Assembly: GCF_907163125.1 (NCBI RefSeq)
Contig: NZ_OU015319.1
Location: forward strand, 2,666,001 to 2,730,000
Length of the DNA: 64,000 nt
Reading direction: 5' to 3'
DNA from: Cloacibacterium caeni
GTDB taxonomy: Bacteria; Bacteroidota; Bacteroidia; Flavobacteriales; Weeksellaceae
Position 1 is the stretch's first letter, and each line of letters opens with the position of its first letter. Made by a program: the position numbers and the translations under genes. The notes under the pieces were generated by a model. The model did not search any database. It was not told the DNA's origin and saw only the letters and a list, made by a program, of their open reading frames with translations. Shown piece by piece: positions 26,141-34,200 of the stretch.

Positions 26141-26587
26141 TTAGTTTGCTTTTACACTTTCTACCTCCATATCTTTAAAATAATCATTTACTTCTTTGGT
26201 CCATTTACCTTGGTTTCTTCTAATTAATTGCAATACCACATCACTTTTTACTGGATTTTTTATATAAATATATATCTTATGTAAATTAATTTTATTGTCC
26301 ATTTTATAAACAAACTCTCTTTGTGTATAAAAGTTTAACATTATTAAATTCGCCTTGTCACTTTCCCAAGATTCATTATCAAAACTAAAAGAAATAATGG
26401 GTACCTCTAATTTGCTTACGACATCTCCTATGGTTATTTTTGATATTTTAGCTGTTCTTCTTTGCTGCTGAAAATTGGTTATTTTCTCGCTTTGTTTTTT
26501 TAAGGTTTTTTCGCTATAGGTATTAATTTGAGATTTGCAAGAAAAAGCAAATAGTAATATGCTTAATAAAAATATTTTTGTTTTCAT
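26141..26587 (-). CDS. Small lipoprotein, immunity-like family, copy 1
   Basis: 148 residues with a signal peptide and lipobox (LLFAFSC then K), so membrane-anchored. It starts 12 bases after the JAMM lipoprotein stop codon and must be co-transcribed with it. The paralogue at 25494 shares both ends but differs in the centre. No known domain was recognised. The position directly downstream of a putative secreted metalloprotease and the repeated copies suggest an immunity or inhibitor role; this is inference. Confidence 0.78.
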   Translation of the reverse strand: MKTKIFLLSILLFAFSCKSQINTYSEKTLKKQSEKITNFQQQRRTAKISKITIGDVVSKLEVPIISFSFDNESWESDKANLIMLNFYTQREFVYKMDNKINLHKIYIYIKNPVKSDVVLQLIRRNQGKWTKEVNDYFKDMEVESVKAN

Positions 26588-26599
26588 AATTTTAAAATT

Positions 26600-27931
26600 T
26601 TAGTTACAAGTAGAGGTAGAATATATTCCGTCTGGGTTTTGCTGTGCATTTACAGCTTCTAATTTTGTGCCATTGCTTTTGCTTAATGAAATTCCCATCC
26701 CATATTTATCCATAATGTATGCCATTGCATTTTTTGTAGCATCAATTTGAGACATAAAAGGAGTATAGTTCATTAATCTTTCTTTTGCGTTATCAAAATC
26801 ATCAAATAATGCACCACTCTGAATAAAATCTCCCGAATTAGGTTTTAGGTATTGGCTTCTAGGGTATGCAGCTAAGAAATCTATAGCAGCTTGCCTATCA
26901 TTTACCGTAAGGGCATATATAGAACCGTCTTGCCCAAAAATATATCTAGTTTCAAAATACGGGTTATTCACTAAATTCTCCATCATTGTCCACAGATCTC
27001 CAGGAGAGGGCGGGTTAGAATAATTATGATTATGCCCATCTGCAATAGCATTATAACCTGCAGGTGCAGCTGGTACTTGCCCAGCAGTGCCGGTAACGGT
27101 AATAGGTTCAGTTACTTTAATATTTCCATTACTGTCTTTTCCTATAGTCATCCCTGTTTCAGAATTGGTAGAAGAGGCTGCTATGTTTTTCATCTTATCT
27201 GTAAAATCTGTTTTTATTCTTGCATCAGAGAGGGTTGTGTTTGCATTATTAACGCCTATTTTTGCGGTTGCGCAAGGATCAGTATTTTGATTAGGATAAT
27301 TATAGCCCCCACCGCTACCTCCCCCACTGCTACAATCCCCAGAAGGGTCTAGACAGTCACTTGGGGTCACAAGCTCTTCATCTACAAACTTGCATATTGT
27401 TTCTCTTTTTTCTATAGGGTATTGCTCTCCACCTACTCCTTCGTAAGATCCTACTATTAGTGTTATAGTTCTACAGGAAAGTGAACGAGAAGTAACTTTG
27501 GCATTATTACTATTTACCTTAATTTTATTTGGATTATTAAAAATAATAGCTTCAAAAAAATTTTTTGCTTCATTATCTTTATTAGAAAAATAAAAAAACA
27601 CTTTGCTGCCTTTCCTATAAACTTCTAATGTGTATAATACTTTATGGTTTTTAGTAACTGGAACTATAAGATATGATTCATTAAATCGCCCCATACTCAT
27701 TGCATACTCCCAAGCTACCGTTCCGTAGGTTTTATATATGTATTCAATATTTGCATTATTGTCATATACTTTATTTATATTTTTAATATACACTTGATCT
27801 TCTTGCCAAAGAGATTTAGAAGCATATTCTTTATTTTGCTCCACAGAGTTATACACATCTTCGTTTCGACAAGATAACACTGAAATTGCAATAATAAAAA
27901 TAACACTAAAAATAATTGTTATTTTTTTCAT
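26600..27931 (-). CDS. Lipoprotein with C-terminal JAMM/JAB-like metalloprotease motif
   Basis: 443 residues. Signal peptide and lipobox (IAISVLSC then R, Cys21). An unrecognised N-terminal region (22-200) has several cysteines and is followed by a Gly/Ser-rich linker (about 203-215). The C-terminal part holds GHNHNYSNPPSPGDL near residue 300, which fits the zinc motif HxHx(6-7)SxxD of JAB/MPN peptidases. An upstream glutamate in SETGMTIGKDSNG sits where the family's general base is expected. The strand YIFGQDGSIYALT after the motif also fits. The last 40 residues exist again as two detached copies downstream. Secreted surface protease or toxin are both possible. The JAB call is from motif only. 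Confidence 0.7.
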   Translation of the reverse strand: MKKITIIFSVIFIIAISVLSCRNEDVYNSVEQNKEYASKSLWQEDQVYIKNINKVYDNNANIEYIYKTYGTVAWEYAMSMGRFNESYLIVPVTKNHKVLYTLEVYRKGSKVFFYFSNKDNEAKNFFEAIIFNNPNKIKVNSNNAKVTSRSLSCRTITLIVGSYEGVGGEQYPIEKRETICKFVDEELVTPSDCLDPSGDCSSGGGSGGGYNYPNQNTDPCATAKIGVNNANTTLSDARIKTDFTDKMKNIAASSTNSETGMTIGKDSNGNIKVTEPITVTGTAGQVPAAPAGYNAIADGHNHNYSNPPSPGDLWTMMENLVNNPYFETRYIFGQDGSIYALTVNDRQAAIDFLAAYPRSQYLKPNSGDFIQSGALFDDFDNAKERLMNYTPFMSQIDATKNAMAYIMDKYGMGISLSKSNGTKLEAVNAQQNPDGIYSTSTCN

Positions 27932-28352
27932 TTAAGATTGTTTTATTGATATGATTATTTTGTTTTTGAAATGATTTGTAAAAATGTAGACTCCCCGAAT
28001 AATTCCAAATCATAAAATTATTCGGGAAGCGTCTCAAAGAGTAATAAAATTTTTAGAGTCATGAGTTCGGGTTATTTAGTTCCTGTAAAATTAGAAGAAT
28101 CTACTATTACTTTCTCATTTCAGAGCTCGTTATTTGAAAAAAATCACTGTCTTTTCATAAAAAATACGTGAATTTCACATAAAAAATCATTTTTTTAACA
28201 TAATTACTTTTTTTGAGTATTTTTTAAATGAAAATAATCATTTTAATTGTTTTTTTATTATTTTTGAGATAAGGATTAGTTTACATTATGATCATGTATT
28301 TTAATTCTTAAAACTTCCAAAAACTAAAACCATTTAAAAAAAATTAAACAAT
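27932..28352. other. Intergenic region with a long hairpin, between divergent genes
   Basis: 420 bases upstream of both the JAMM lipoprotein gene and the 28353 gene. It holds the 11-bp inverted repeat listed separately. The rest is AT-rich without an exact TAnnTTTG on either strand near the starts. Confidence 0.4.
27994..28026. repeat. Perfect 11-bp inverted repeat upstream of the JAMM lipoprotein
   Basis: CCCGAATAATT (27994-28004) pairs with AATTATTCGGG (28016-28026) around an 11-base loop. AGAC and GTCT outside could extend the stem. There is no T-run on either side, so it is not an ordinary terminator. It may be an operator or a leader-RNA structure. Confidence 0.6.
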
Positions 28353-28835
28353 ATGGGAATTACTAATTTAAACAACACGCATCTTACCGCTCAGCAAATT
28401 ACAGATGCGCAGAATGCACTTACTGACTTAGAAACAGCACTACAAATCATTAATGTAAACCTAAATGCAGAAGACCGCCAAAAGTATGGGAGCATCAATG
28501 AGCAAAACAAACTTTTCGTAAACAAGGTTTATGATTTTCACAAGAGTCAACCTACCTTATCATCTTCTGATGTAGATTGGGAAGAATTTGAGAATGATTA
28601 TAACAGCAGAAAAAATCTAGAAGCATTTATTACCCGTTTAGACAGCTTATCTACTAAACTTAAAAACGCAAAAATTCTTCACGATTATGACAATTACCAA
28701 GCTGCACTTACAGATTATGCCTATACCAATTATAAGGCAGGTACAGCTTCCCCAGGTTTCGAAACTAAGCTGAATGAAACCAAACAATTCTTTGGTAAAA
28801 CTTCTAAGACCACAGAAACGCCACCTACAGAATAA
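28353..28835 (+). CDS. Conserved hypothetical protein, helical, cytoplasmic
   Basis: 160 residues, no signal peptide or membrane segment. Rich in helices and Asn/Gln, with motifs NLNAEDRQKYGSINEQNK, VDWEEFENDYNSR and ILHDYDNYQAALTDY. I recall similar proteins in Chryseobacterium relatives without known function. The C-terminal tail is Thr/Pro-rich (KTTETPPTE). It stands alone with its own terminator. Confidence 0.7.
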   Translation: MGITNLNNTHLTAQQITDAQNALTDLETALQIINVNLNAEDRQKYGSINEQNKLFVNKVYDFHKSQPTLSSSDVDWEEFENDYNSRKNLEAFITRLDSLSTKLKNAKILHDYDNYQAALTDYAYTNYKAGTASPGFETKLNETKQFFGKTSKTTETPPTE

Positions 28836-28849
28836 TAGAAAACATAAAA

Positions 28850-28883
28850 ATATCCTGCAAATACTACTGCAGGATATTTTTTA
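28850..28883 (+). terminator. Terminator after the 28353 gene
   Basis: Perfect 10-bp stem (28850-28859 with 28868-28877), 8-nt loop and a T-run. Confidence 0.88.
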
Positions 28884-28987
28884 TTCCTTCGGATATATTT
28901 TTAACTCATCTTAACCTTTAAATTACTAGTTTAGATACGTTCAGAAGTGTTATGTAGAGGTTCTGTAGTAATCTGATAGGGTTATGT

Positions 28988-29158
28988 AACCTGAAATTTG
29001 GGGTCTCGAACCCCAAATTTATGCTTAACAACCGAAAATGATGAGTTGAGCCACGTATATTTTATACTTAAGAACCGCAATAGATGAGTTGTGAACCTAT
29101 TATTTATAATTTCTGAACCGAAACGTTGGGGTTTTAGCCTAATATATCATAAACTTTC
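28988..29158. repeat. Degenerate 43-bp tandem repeat, about four units
   Basis: Units begin with AACCG or AACCT at 28988, 29030, 29073 and 29116, the last three exactly 43 bases apart. The shared core is AACCG-AA--GATGAGTTG followed by an AT-rich part (TAT-TTTATA). Units 2 and 3 are most alike; units 1 and 4 are diverged. It fills most of the gap between the terminator at 28883 and the 29213 gene. Not CRISPR, since units are contiguous and degenerate. Confidence 0.65.
28994..29020. repeat. Perfect 10-bp hairpin within the first repeat unit
   Basis: AAATTTGGGG (28994-29003) pairs with CCCCAAATTT (29011-29020), loop TCTCGAA. No T-run follows. Confidence 0.6.
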
Positions 29159-29190
29159 ACAACTTATTTTCTCAATAGAAAAGGTATTCT

Positions 29191-29198
29191 TAATTTTG
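29191..29198 (+). promoter_or_regulatory. Candidate -7 element for the 29213 lipoprotein gene
   Basis: Exact TAATTTTG, 14 bases before the ATG. No clear -33 TTG. Confidence 0.5.
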
Positions 29199-29212
29199 CT
29201 CAAATTTCATCA

Positions 29213-30832
29213 ATGAAAAAAATAATTTTTCTCCTTCTGCTTAATCTGTTGCTTTTTTCGTGTGCTAGAGTTGGCGCACCAAATGGCGGTACTAGAGATT
29301 CTTTGGCTCCTAAATTTTTAGGCTCTAATATTGATACTACTCGATTAAATGTTTCTAGAACGGTAAAGGAATTGAGGCTGGATTTTGATGAATATGTAAT
29401 GCTGAAAGATTTTAATAAAAATTTCAATGTATCGCCACCGATTAAGAAAATTAAAAAAGTCATTCCTTCTAATCTGGCTAATAAATATGTTTTGATACAG
29501 TGGGAAGATACGCTTCAAGCCAATACTACCTATAATTTTAATTTTGGAAATGCCATTGTAGACAATAACGAGTCTAATCCTTTGCCTTACTTTAATTTTG
29601 CGTTTTCTACAGGAGATAAAATAGATGACCTTTTCGTGAGTGGAACCGTGAAAGATGCCATGACGCTCATCAAAGAAAATCAAACGGCAAAAGACAATAA
29701 AATGGTAGTAGGTCTCTATAAAGCAGGCGAAAATCTAGACTACAAACAGAAACCCGATTATATTACCAAAGTAGACGAAGAAAATTATTTTGAACTCAAT
29801 TTTTTACCAAAAGGGGAATTTGTAATTATAGCTTTTGATGACGAAAATCAAAATTCTGTTTACGATGCAGGAAAAGAAAAAGTTTCTTTTTTGAAAGAAA
29901 AAATTACCTTAGACAGCACAAGTGTAAGAGGTCTCAAATTGAAACTTTACCCTTCTAAAAAAATGGTAAAATACAAAGAAAGTAAAGCTATTAATGGTGG
30001 TTTATTGATGACTTTTGAAGGAAATCCGGAAACGGTGGAAGTAAAATCGCTTTCAGAAGAACTGAAAGATTTTAAAGTAACGCATGCAAAACGTTCGGAT
30101 TCTGTGAATATTTGGTTTGATGCAGAGAAGAGTAATTTGGGTGGAACTGTTTCTAAACAATTGAAATTAAGTTATTTCACGCCTACGATTAGCGATACCA
30201 TTTCCGTGAGTTATAAAGCAGTGAAAGATGAGTTTAAACTCTCTAATGAAGCCGGGAATTTAATCGCCCCAGAAAATAATTTTGTCATTAATACATCGTT
30301 GCCCATAGAAAATCTCAACACTTCTTCTTGGAAATTGGAAAGCGATAGCATTGCACAAGATTTCACTGCGAAAATTTCAGAGAAAAATCCTTTTAAAATT
30401 CTAGTGAATTCTAGTTTTAAACCGACGAAAAAGTATGTTTTAACGATACCAAAAGAAACCGTTTCTTCTTATTACAGCAGTAACGATAAGTCGTTCCAAT
30501 TTCAATTTGAGATTGATAAACCAGAAAATTATGGTTCTTTTACGGCTGTGATTAAAAATAAACCTACGGCTAAATTTTGGGTAGAATTGACCAATGAAAA
30601 AGGTGAAATATTATATTCTCAGTTCACCAATGCCTCAGAAGTTTCCTTTAAAAATTTGAAACCAGCGACTTATATTGCCAGAATTAGAGTAGACAATAAT
30701 GGAAATGGATTCTGGGACGAAGCAGATTTTGCGCAAAATATCGCTGCTGAAGACGTCTACATTTTTGAAAAAGAAATTAATGTAAGACCACTCTGGGAAA
30801 TTAAGGAAGATTGGGAACTTACCAATCGTTAA
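29213..30832 (+). CDS. Ig-like domain lipoprotein
   Basis: 539 residues with lipobox (LLLFSC then A). The opening ARVGAPNGGTRDSLAP, then LRLDFDEYVMLKDFNKNFNVSPP and QANTTYNFNFGNAIVDNNESN, is the pattern of a bacterial Ig-like (Big_5) domain at about residues 20-130. A middle section (FLPKGEFVIIAFDDENQN, residues 190-235) resembles a carboxypeptidase-regulatory-like fold. The C-terminal part repeats FKNLKPATYIARIRVDNNGNG. Proteins with this layout are common surface lipoproteins in Flavobacteriia. No enzymatic motif. Followed after 42 bases by the heme-binding protein gene. Confidence 0.82.
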   Translation: MKKIIFLLLLNLLLFSCARVGAPNGGTRDSLAPKFLGSNIDTTRLNVSRTVKELRLDFDEYVMLKDFNKNFNVSPPIKKIKKVIPSNLANKYVLIQWEDTLQANTTYNFNFGNAIVDNNESNPLPYFNFAFSTGDKIDDLFVSGTVKDAMTLIKENQTAKDNKMVVGLYKAGENLDYKQKPDYITKVDEENYFELNFLPKGEFVIIAFDDENQNSVYDAGKEKVSFLKEKITLDSTSVRGLKLKLYPSKKMVKYKESKAINGGLLMTFEGNPETVEVKSLSEELKDFKVTHAKRSDSVNIWFDAEKSNLGGTVSKQLKLSYFTPTISDTISVSYKAVKDEFKLSNEAGNLIAPENNFVINTSLPIENLNTSSWKLESDSIAQDFTAKISEKNPFKILVNSSFKPTKKYVLTIPKETVSSYYSSNDKSFQFQFEIDKPENYGSFTAVIKNKPTAKFWVELTNEKGEILYSQFTNASEVSFKNLKPATYIARIRVDNNGNGFWDEADFAQNIAAEDVYIFEKEINVRPLWEIKEDWELTNR

Positions 30833-30874
30833 AAGTAGAATTTTAGAATATTTTGAACTCATAAATATATTCAA

Positions 30875-31324
30875 ATGAAAAAAGTACTCATCGGAATCGT
30901 TGTTTTCTTGGTTTTAATACAACTTATTCCTATCGACAGAACCAATAAACCAGTAGACCCGAAACAGAATTTTGTAGAGGTGCTCAAAACTCCGAAAGAT
31001 GTAACCGAAATGCTGAAAAATGCGTGTTACGATTGCCATAGCAACGAGGTGAAATATCCTAGTTATGCTTACATTGCTCCTATTTCTTGGTCGATTAAGC
31101 ATCACGTAAATGAAGGCAAAGAAAATGTAAATTTCTCTGAATGGATGATGTATAACAAAGACCAAAAAGACCACATTTTAGATGAAATCATTGAAACGAT
31201 AGAGCGTAAAGAAATGCCATTTAAAGGTTATATTCCGATGCATCCAGAAGCTAATCTTACTGATACTCAAAGAAAAATATTGATTGATTATTTTAAAGGA
31301 TTACAAAAATCTGGTCAATATTAA
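30875..31324 (+). CDS. Heme-binding domain protein (single CxxCH)
   Basis: 149 residues with one N-terminal membrane helix (KKVLIGIVVFLVLIQLIP) acting as anchor or signal. The heme motif CYDCHSNEVKYPSYAYIAP (about residue 50) matches the short Haem_bd family (PF14376), with SWSIKHHVNEGKENVNFSEW following. It is a probable periplasmic c-type cytochrome-like protein; electron partners are not evident here. Ends just before a bidirectional terminator. Confidence 0.85.
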   Translation: MKKVLIGIVVFLVLIQLIPIDRTNKPVDPKQNFVEVLKTPKDVTEMLKNACYDCHSNEVKYPSYAYIAPISWSIKHHVNEGKENVNFSEWMMYNKDQKDHILDEIIETIERKEMPFKGYIPMHPEANLTDTQRKILIDYFKGLQKSGQY

Positions 31325-31330
31325 AAACTA

Positions 31331-31357
31331 AAAAAGCTCCTTTTCGGAGCTTTTTTT
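31331..31357. terminator. Bidirectional terminator between convergent genes
   Basis: AAAAAGCTCC (31331-31340) pairs with GGAGCTTTTT (31346-31355), 5-nt loop. T-run to the right and A-run to the left serve both the heme-binding gene and the Nudix gene. Confidence 0.88.
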
Positions 31358-31865
31358 ATTGATAATTTTCTAAAAATTTTCTCTGCGAATCGAAAGCGAT
31401 TTCTTCAAGATTGAGTTCAGAAATTTTCACCCAAATGGTTTCTGAAATTTCGTGAGCTTCTAGTTTTTTGATTGCTATTTTTTCCTCCACTCGATATTCA
31501 AAGAATAAGTCCAAAGTATTATAGTCTACTTCTTTGTAATGATAAACATTGGGCAGACTTCCTACGAATTTTAAATTTTTGAGGTCTATTTCTATCCCCA
31601 ATTCTTCTTTTAATTCTCTTGAGCAAGTTTCTTCGGCGCTTTCTTTTGGGTCTGTAAAACCGCCCGCTAAATCTAGTTTCCCGATTTTAGGATTTTGATT
31701 TCTCTTGGTTAGTAATAATTCGTCTTCGAATCTAATTAATACTGCAACTGCGGCGGCGCAATTATGATACATCACAAAATCACATTGTGAACAAGAAAAT
31801 TTCTTTTCTCCATCAAAAATCAGCGTTTCTTGTCCGCATTTTGGGCAATATTTTAAATGTTTCAT
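31356..31865 (-). CDS. Nudix hydrolase with N-terminal zinc ribbon (NADH pyrophosphatase-like)
   Basis: 169 residues. A zinc ribbon comes first (CPKCGQ at 7-12, CSQCDF at 24-29). The Nudix box follows at about residues 68-90: GFTDPKESAEE then SRELKEELGI, with all catalytic glutamates. It hydrolyses a nucleoside-diphosphate-linked compound; zinc ribbon plus Nudix is seen in NudC-like enzymes, but the substrate cannot be fixed. Its ATG overlaps the xerD stop (ATGA), so the genes are translationally coupled. Confidence 0.88.
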   Translation of the reverse strand: MKHLKYCPKCGQETLIFDGEKKFSCSQCDFVMYHNCAAAVAVLIRFEDELLLTKRNQNPKIGKLDLAGGFTDPKESAEETCSRELKEELGIEIDLKNLKFVGSLPNVYHYKEVDYNTLDLFFEYRVEEKIAIKKLEAHEISETIWVKISELNLEEIAFDSQRKFLENYQ

Positions 31866-32764
31866 TTGTTTCTTGGGTGGTATTTCAGAATTACATCATG
31901 CAATTCTTCGGTTTTTAAATGGGTGTAAATTTCTGTGGTGGTAATGCTAGAATGTCCTAGCATTTCTTGGATAAACCTTAAATCTACACCGTTTTGCAAA
32001 AGATGAGTAGCAAAAGAATGACGGAAAGTATGTGGAGAAATACTTTTTCTGATTCCCGCCTTTTCTACCAATTCTTTGATAATGATGAATACAATCACTC
32101 TAGACATGGAAGAACCTCTGCTGTTAAGGAAAATGTGGTCTTCATATTTTTTGCCAATTTTATTGTTTGCTCTTACATTATTGATGTAGTTCAAAATAAG
32201 ATTTGCAGTGTAATTAGCAAGCGGAACGTATCTTACTTTTTTTCCTTTTCCCTCTACTTTTATAAAGTTTTCTTTGAAATTAACATCAGAAATTTTAAGT
32301 TCTATTAATTCAGAAACTCTAAGACCGCAACCATACAATACTTCTATGATGCAGTGATTTCTCACGCCTAAATCAGTGCTTAAATCGATGGCTTTAATGA
32401 TTTTTTCTACATCTTCGAAGCTTAGCGTATCAGGTAAATATAAGCCTAATTTTGGACCTTCAAGAAGTGTGGAAGGATTGTCTTCTCTAATTTCTTCTTC
32501 GATAAGATATTTAAAAAAAGATTTAATAGAAGATATTCCTCTTGCTTGAGTTCTTTCGCTTATTTTTTCTTTGGTAAGATAAAGGAGAAATTCTTGTAAG
32601 TTTTCAAAAGTTATTTTGTCGGGAGTAGTGTTATCTAGTTTTTCCTCTGAGAAAGCTTTTAGTTTCTTCACATCTCGTATGTATGCATCTAAAGTATTGT
32701 CAGAGAAATTCCTCTCGAATTTGAGAAAATGTGAAAAATTCTCAATCGTTTCATTCCAGGTCAT
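31862..32764 (-). CDS. xerD: Site-specific tyrosine recombinase XerD
   Basis: 300 residues: N-terminal SAM-like core-binding domain (residues 1-90) and catalytic domain. Catalytic residues are recognisable: Arg in GCGLRVSEL, Lys in EGKGKKVRYVPL, HxxR in SPHTFRHSFATHLL, His in LGHSSITTTEIYTH and the nucleophile Tyr in the same segment. Length and the signature LLQNGVDLRFIQEMLGHSSI fit XerD, which resolves chromosome dimers at dif. No mobile element borders it, so the housekeeping role is preferred over phage or transposon integrase. The promoter region 32765-32841 shows nothing clear. Confidence 0.9.
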   Translation of the reverse strand: MTWNETIENFSHFLKFERNFSDNTLDAYIRDVKKLKAFSEEKLDNTTPDKITFENLQEFLLYLTKEKISERTQARGISSIKSFFKYLIEEEIREDNPSTLLEGPKLGLYLPDTLSFEDVEKIIKAIDLSTDLGVRNHCIIEVLYGCGLRVSELIELKISDVNFKENFIKVEGKGKKVRYVPLANYTANLILNYINNVRANNKIGKKYEDHIFLNSRGSSMSRVIVFIIIKELVEKAGIRKSISPHTFRHSFATHLLQNGVDLRFIQEMLGHSSITTTEIYTHLKTEELHDVILKYHPRNK

Positions 32765-32841
32765 TTGTGTTTTTTTGTTTTTATTTTGTTTTTATTGTGT
32801 TTTTAAGTGTGTTTTTGAGGTGCAAATATCATGCTAGTTTT

Positions 32842-33267
32842 TTATTTTAAGTTTTCTTCTTTAATTTGAAGAACTTCTACTTGAGCATTTTCTAAAAATT
32901 CTAATCCTTCTGTATCTGAGTATTGGTCTATATAGACTAGTCTTTTGATGCCAGATTGTAATATAAGTTTGCTGCATTCTTTACACGGCGAAAGTGTAAG
33001 GTAAAGAGTAGCGCCTTTTGCAGACTGAGTACTAGAAGCTAATTTTAAAATGGCATTTGCTTCTGCATGAAGCACGTACCAATGCGTTTTTCCGCCTTCG
33101 TCTTCACAACAATTTTCTGCACCAGAAGGAGTTCCGTTATATCCGTCAGAAATAATCATTCTGTCTTTTACAATGAGTGCTCCTACTTTTTTTCTTTCGC
33201 AGTAAGAAAGTTTTGCCCATTCTTTAGCCATTTTAAGATAGGCTAAGTCAAATTTATTGTGATTCAT
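32842..33267 (-). CDS. Deoxycytidylate (dCMP) deaminase family protein
   Basis: 141 residues of the cytidine/dCMP deaminase fold. Zinc ligands are in VLHAEANAI (His with catalytic Glu) and LSPCKECSKLI (two Cys). The N-terminal GALIVKDRMIISDGYNGTPSGAENC block is typical of dCMP deaminase, which feeds dUMP for dTMP synthesis. The ComE-like members have the same motifs, so the role in DNA uptake cannot be excluded. Separate gene, 43 bases after the enoyl-CoA hydratase stop. Confidence 0.88.
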   Translation of the reverse strand: MNHNKFDLAYLKMAKEWAKLSYCERKKVGALIVKDRMIISDGYNGTPSGAENCCEDEGGKTHWYVLHAEANAILKLASSTQSAKGATLYLTLSPCKECSKLILQSGIKRLVYIDQYSDTEGLEFLENAQVEVLQIKEENLK

Positions 33268-33310
33268 TTTAAAATTTTTAAAATTAGCTTCTTACTTTTT
33301 TCTGAATTTT

Positions 33311-34078
33311 TTAAAAATTAGGCTTTCTTTTTTCTAAAAATGCAGAAACGCCTTCTTTTTTATCTTCCATTTCGAATAATTCTCCGAAAGATTTGATTTC
33401 TAATTCATAACCTTCAGCAGAATCTGATGCATTCACCGCAGCAATGGCTTTAGAAATTCCTTGCGGTGAATTTTTAGAAATAAGGGTGGCTAATTCTTTG
33501 GTTTTTGGTAATAATTCTTCTAAACTAAAAACTTCGTTTACCAAACCCATTTCTTTTGCTTTACTCGCCGAAATCATTTTAGCAGAGAAAATCAATTCAT
33601 TCGCAAGTCCTTTTCCTACTAATTTTGGTAATCTTTGGGTGCCTCCATAACCAGGAATAAGACCTAAAGTAACTTCTGGTAAACCTAATTTTGCATTTTC
33701 TGAAGCATATCTTATGTGACAAGCCATCGCAAGTTCTAAACCACCACCCAATGCAAAACCATTTACAGCGGCAATAACAGGTTTTCTTAAATTTTCTATT
33801 TTATTGAATAGCGAATTTTGTCCGTTTCTGGCTAATTCCTCTGCTTTGTCTTGACCGAAATCAGAAAACTCTTTAATGTCTGCTCCGGCTACAAATGATT
33901 TTTCGCCACTTCCTGTGATGATGATGACTCTGCAATTAGAATCTTGTTCTAGCTGAGATAAAGCTTCGCTCAATTCACTGATAGTAGCTCCATTTAAAGC
34001 GTTTAAACTCTGTGGTCTATTAATGGTAATGGTAGAAATTTGACCTTCGTTTTCTAGGAGAATATTTTGGAAATTCAT
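33311..34078 (-). CDS. Enoyl-CoA hydratase/isomerase family protein
   Basis: 255-residue crotonase. Oxyanion-hole segments VAGADIKEFSDF and AVNGFALGGGLELAMACH and the catalytic glutamates in LGLPEVTLGLIPGYGGTQRL are intact, so it should hydrate enoyl-CoA in fatty-acid or amino-acid breakdown. The exact substrate is unknown. It is next to dCMP deaminase and catalase genes without an obvious pathway link. Confidence 0.92.
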   Translation of the reverse strand: MNFQNILLENEGQISTITINRPQSLNALNGATISELSEALSQLEQDSNCRVIIITGSGEKSFVAGADIKEFSDFGQDKAEELARNGQNSLFNKIENLRKPVIAAVNGFALGGGLELAMACHIRYASENAKLGLPEVTLGLIPGYGGTQRLPKLVGKGLANELIFSAKMISASKAKEMGLVNEVFSLEELLPKTKELATLISKNSPQGISKAIAAVNASDSAEGYELEIKSFGELFEMEDKKEGVSAFLEKRKPNF

Positions 34079-34146
34079 GGTAGGGTAGTATTAAATTACG
34101 ATTTTTAGGATAAGTGCAAAATAACTAATTTTTGGCCTAAAATACA

Positions 34147-34178
34147 AAAAAGCCAAGCACTTATATGCTTGACTCTTT
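34147..34178 (-). terminator. Terminator after the catalase gene
   Basis: AGCCAAGCA (34151-34159) with TGCTTGACT (34166-34174), one G-U pair; A-run at 34146-34151 becomes the U-run in minus-strand RNA. Confidence 0.8.
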
Positions 34179-34200
34179 TAAGTTTGGTATAAGTTTGTTC

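Noticed and set aside
28988-29158. Possible CRISPR array
   Set aside because: Units are contiguous, degenerate and without spacers, and no cas genes are present in the window.
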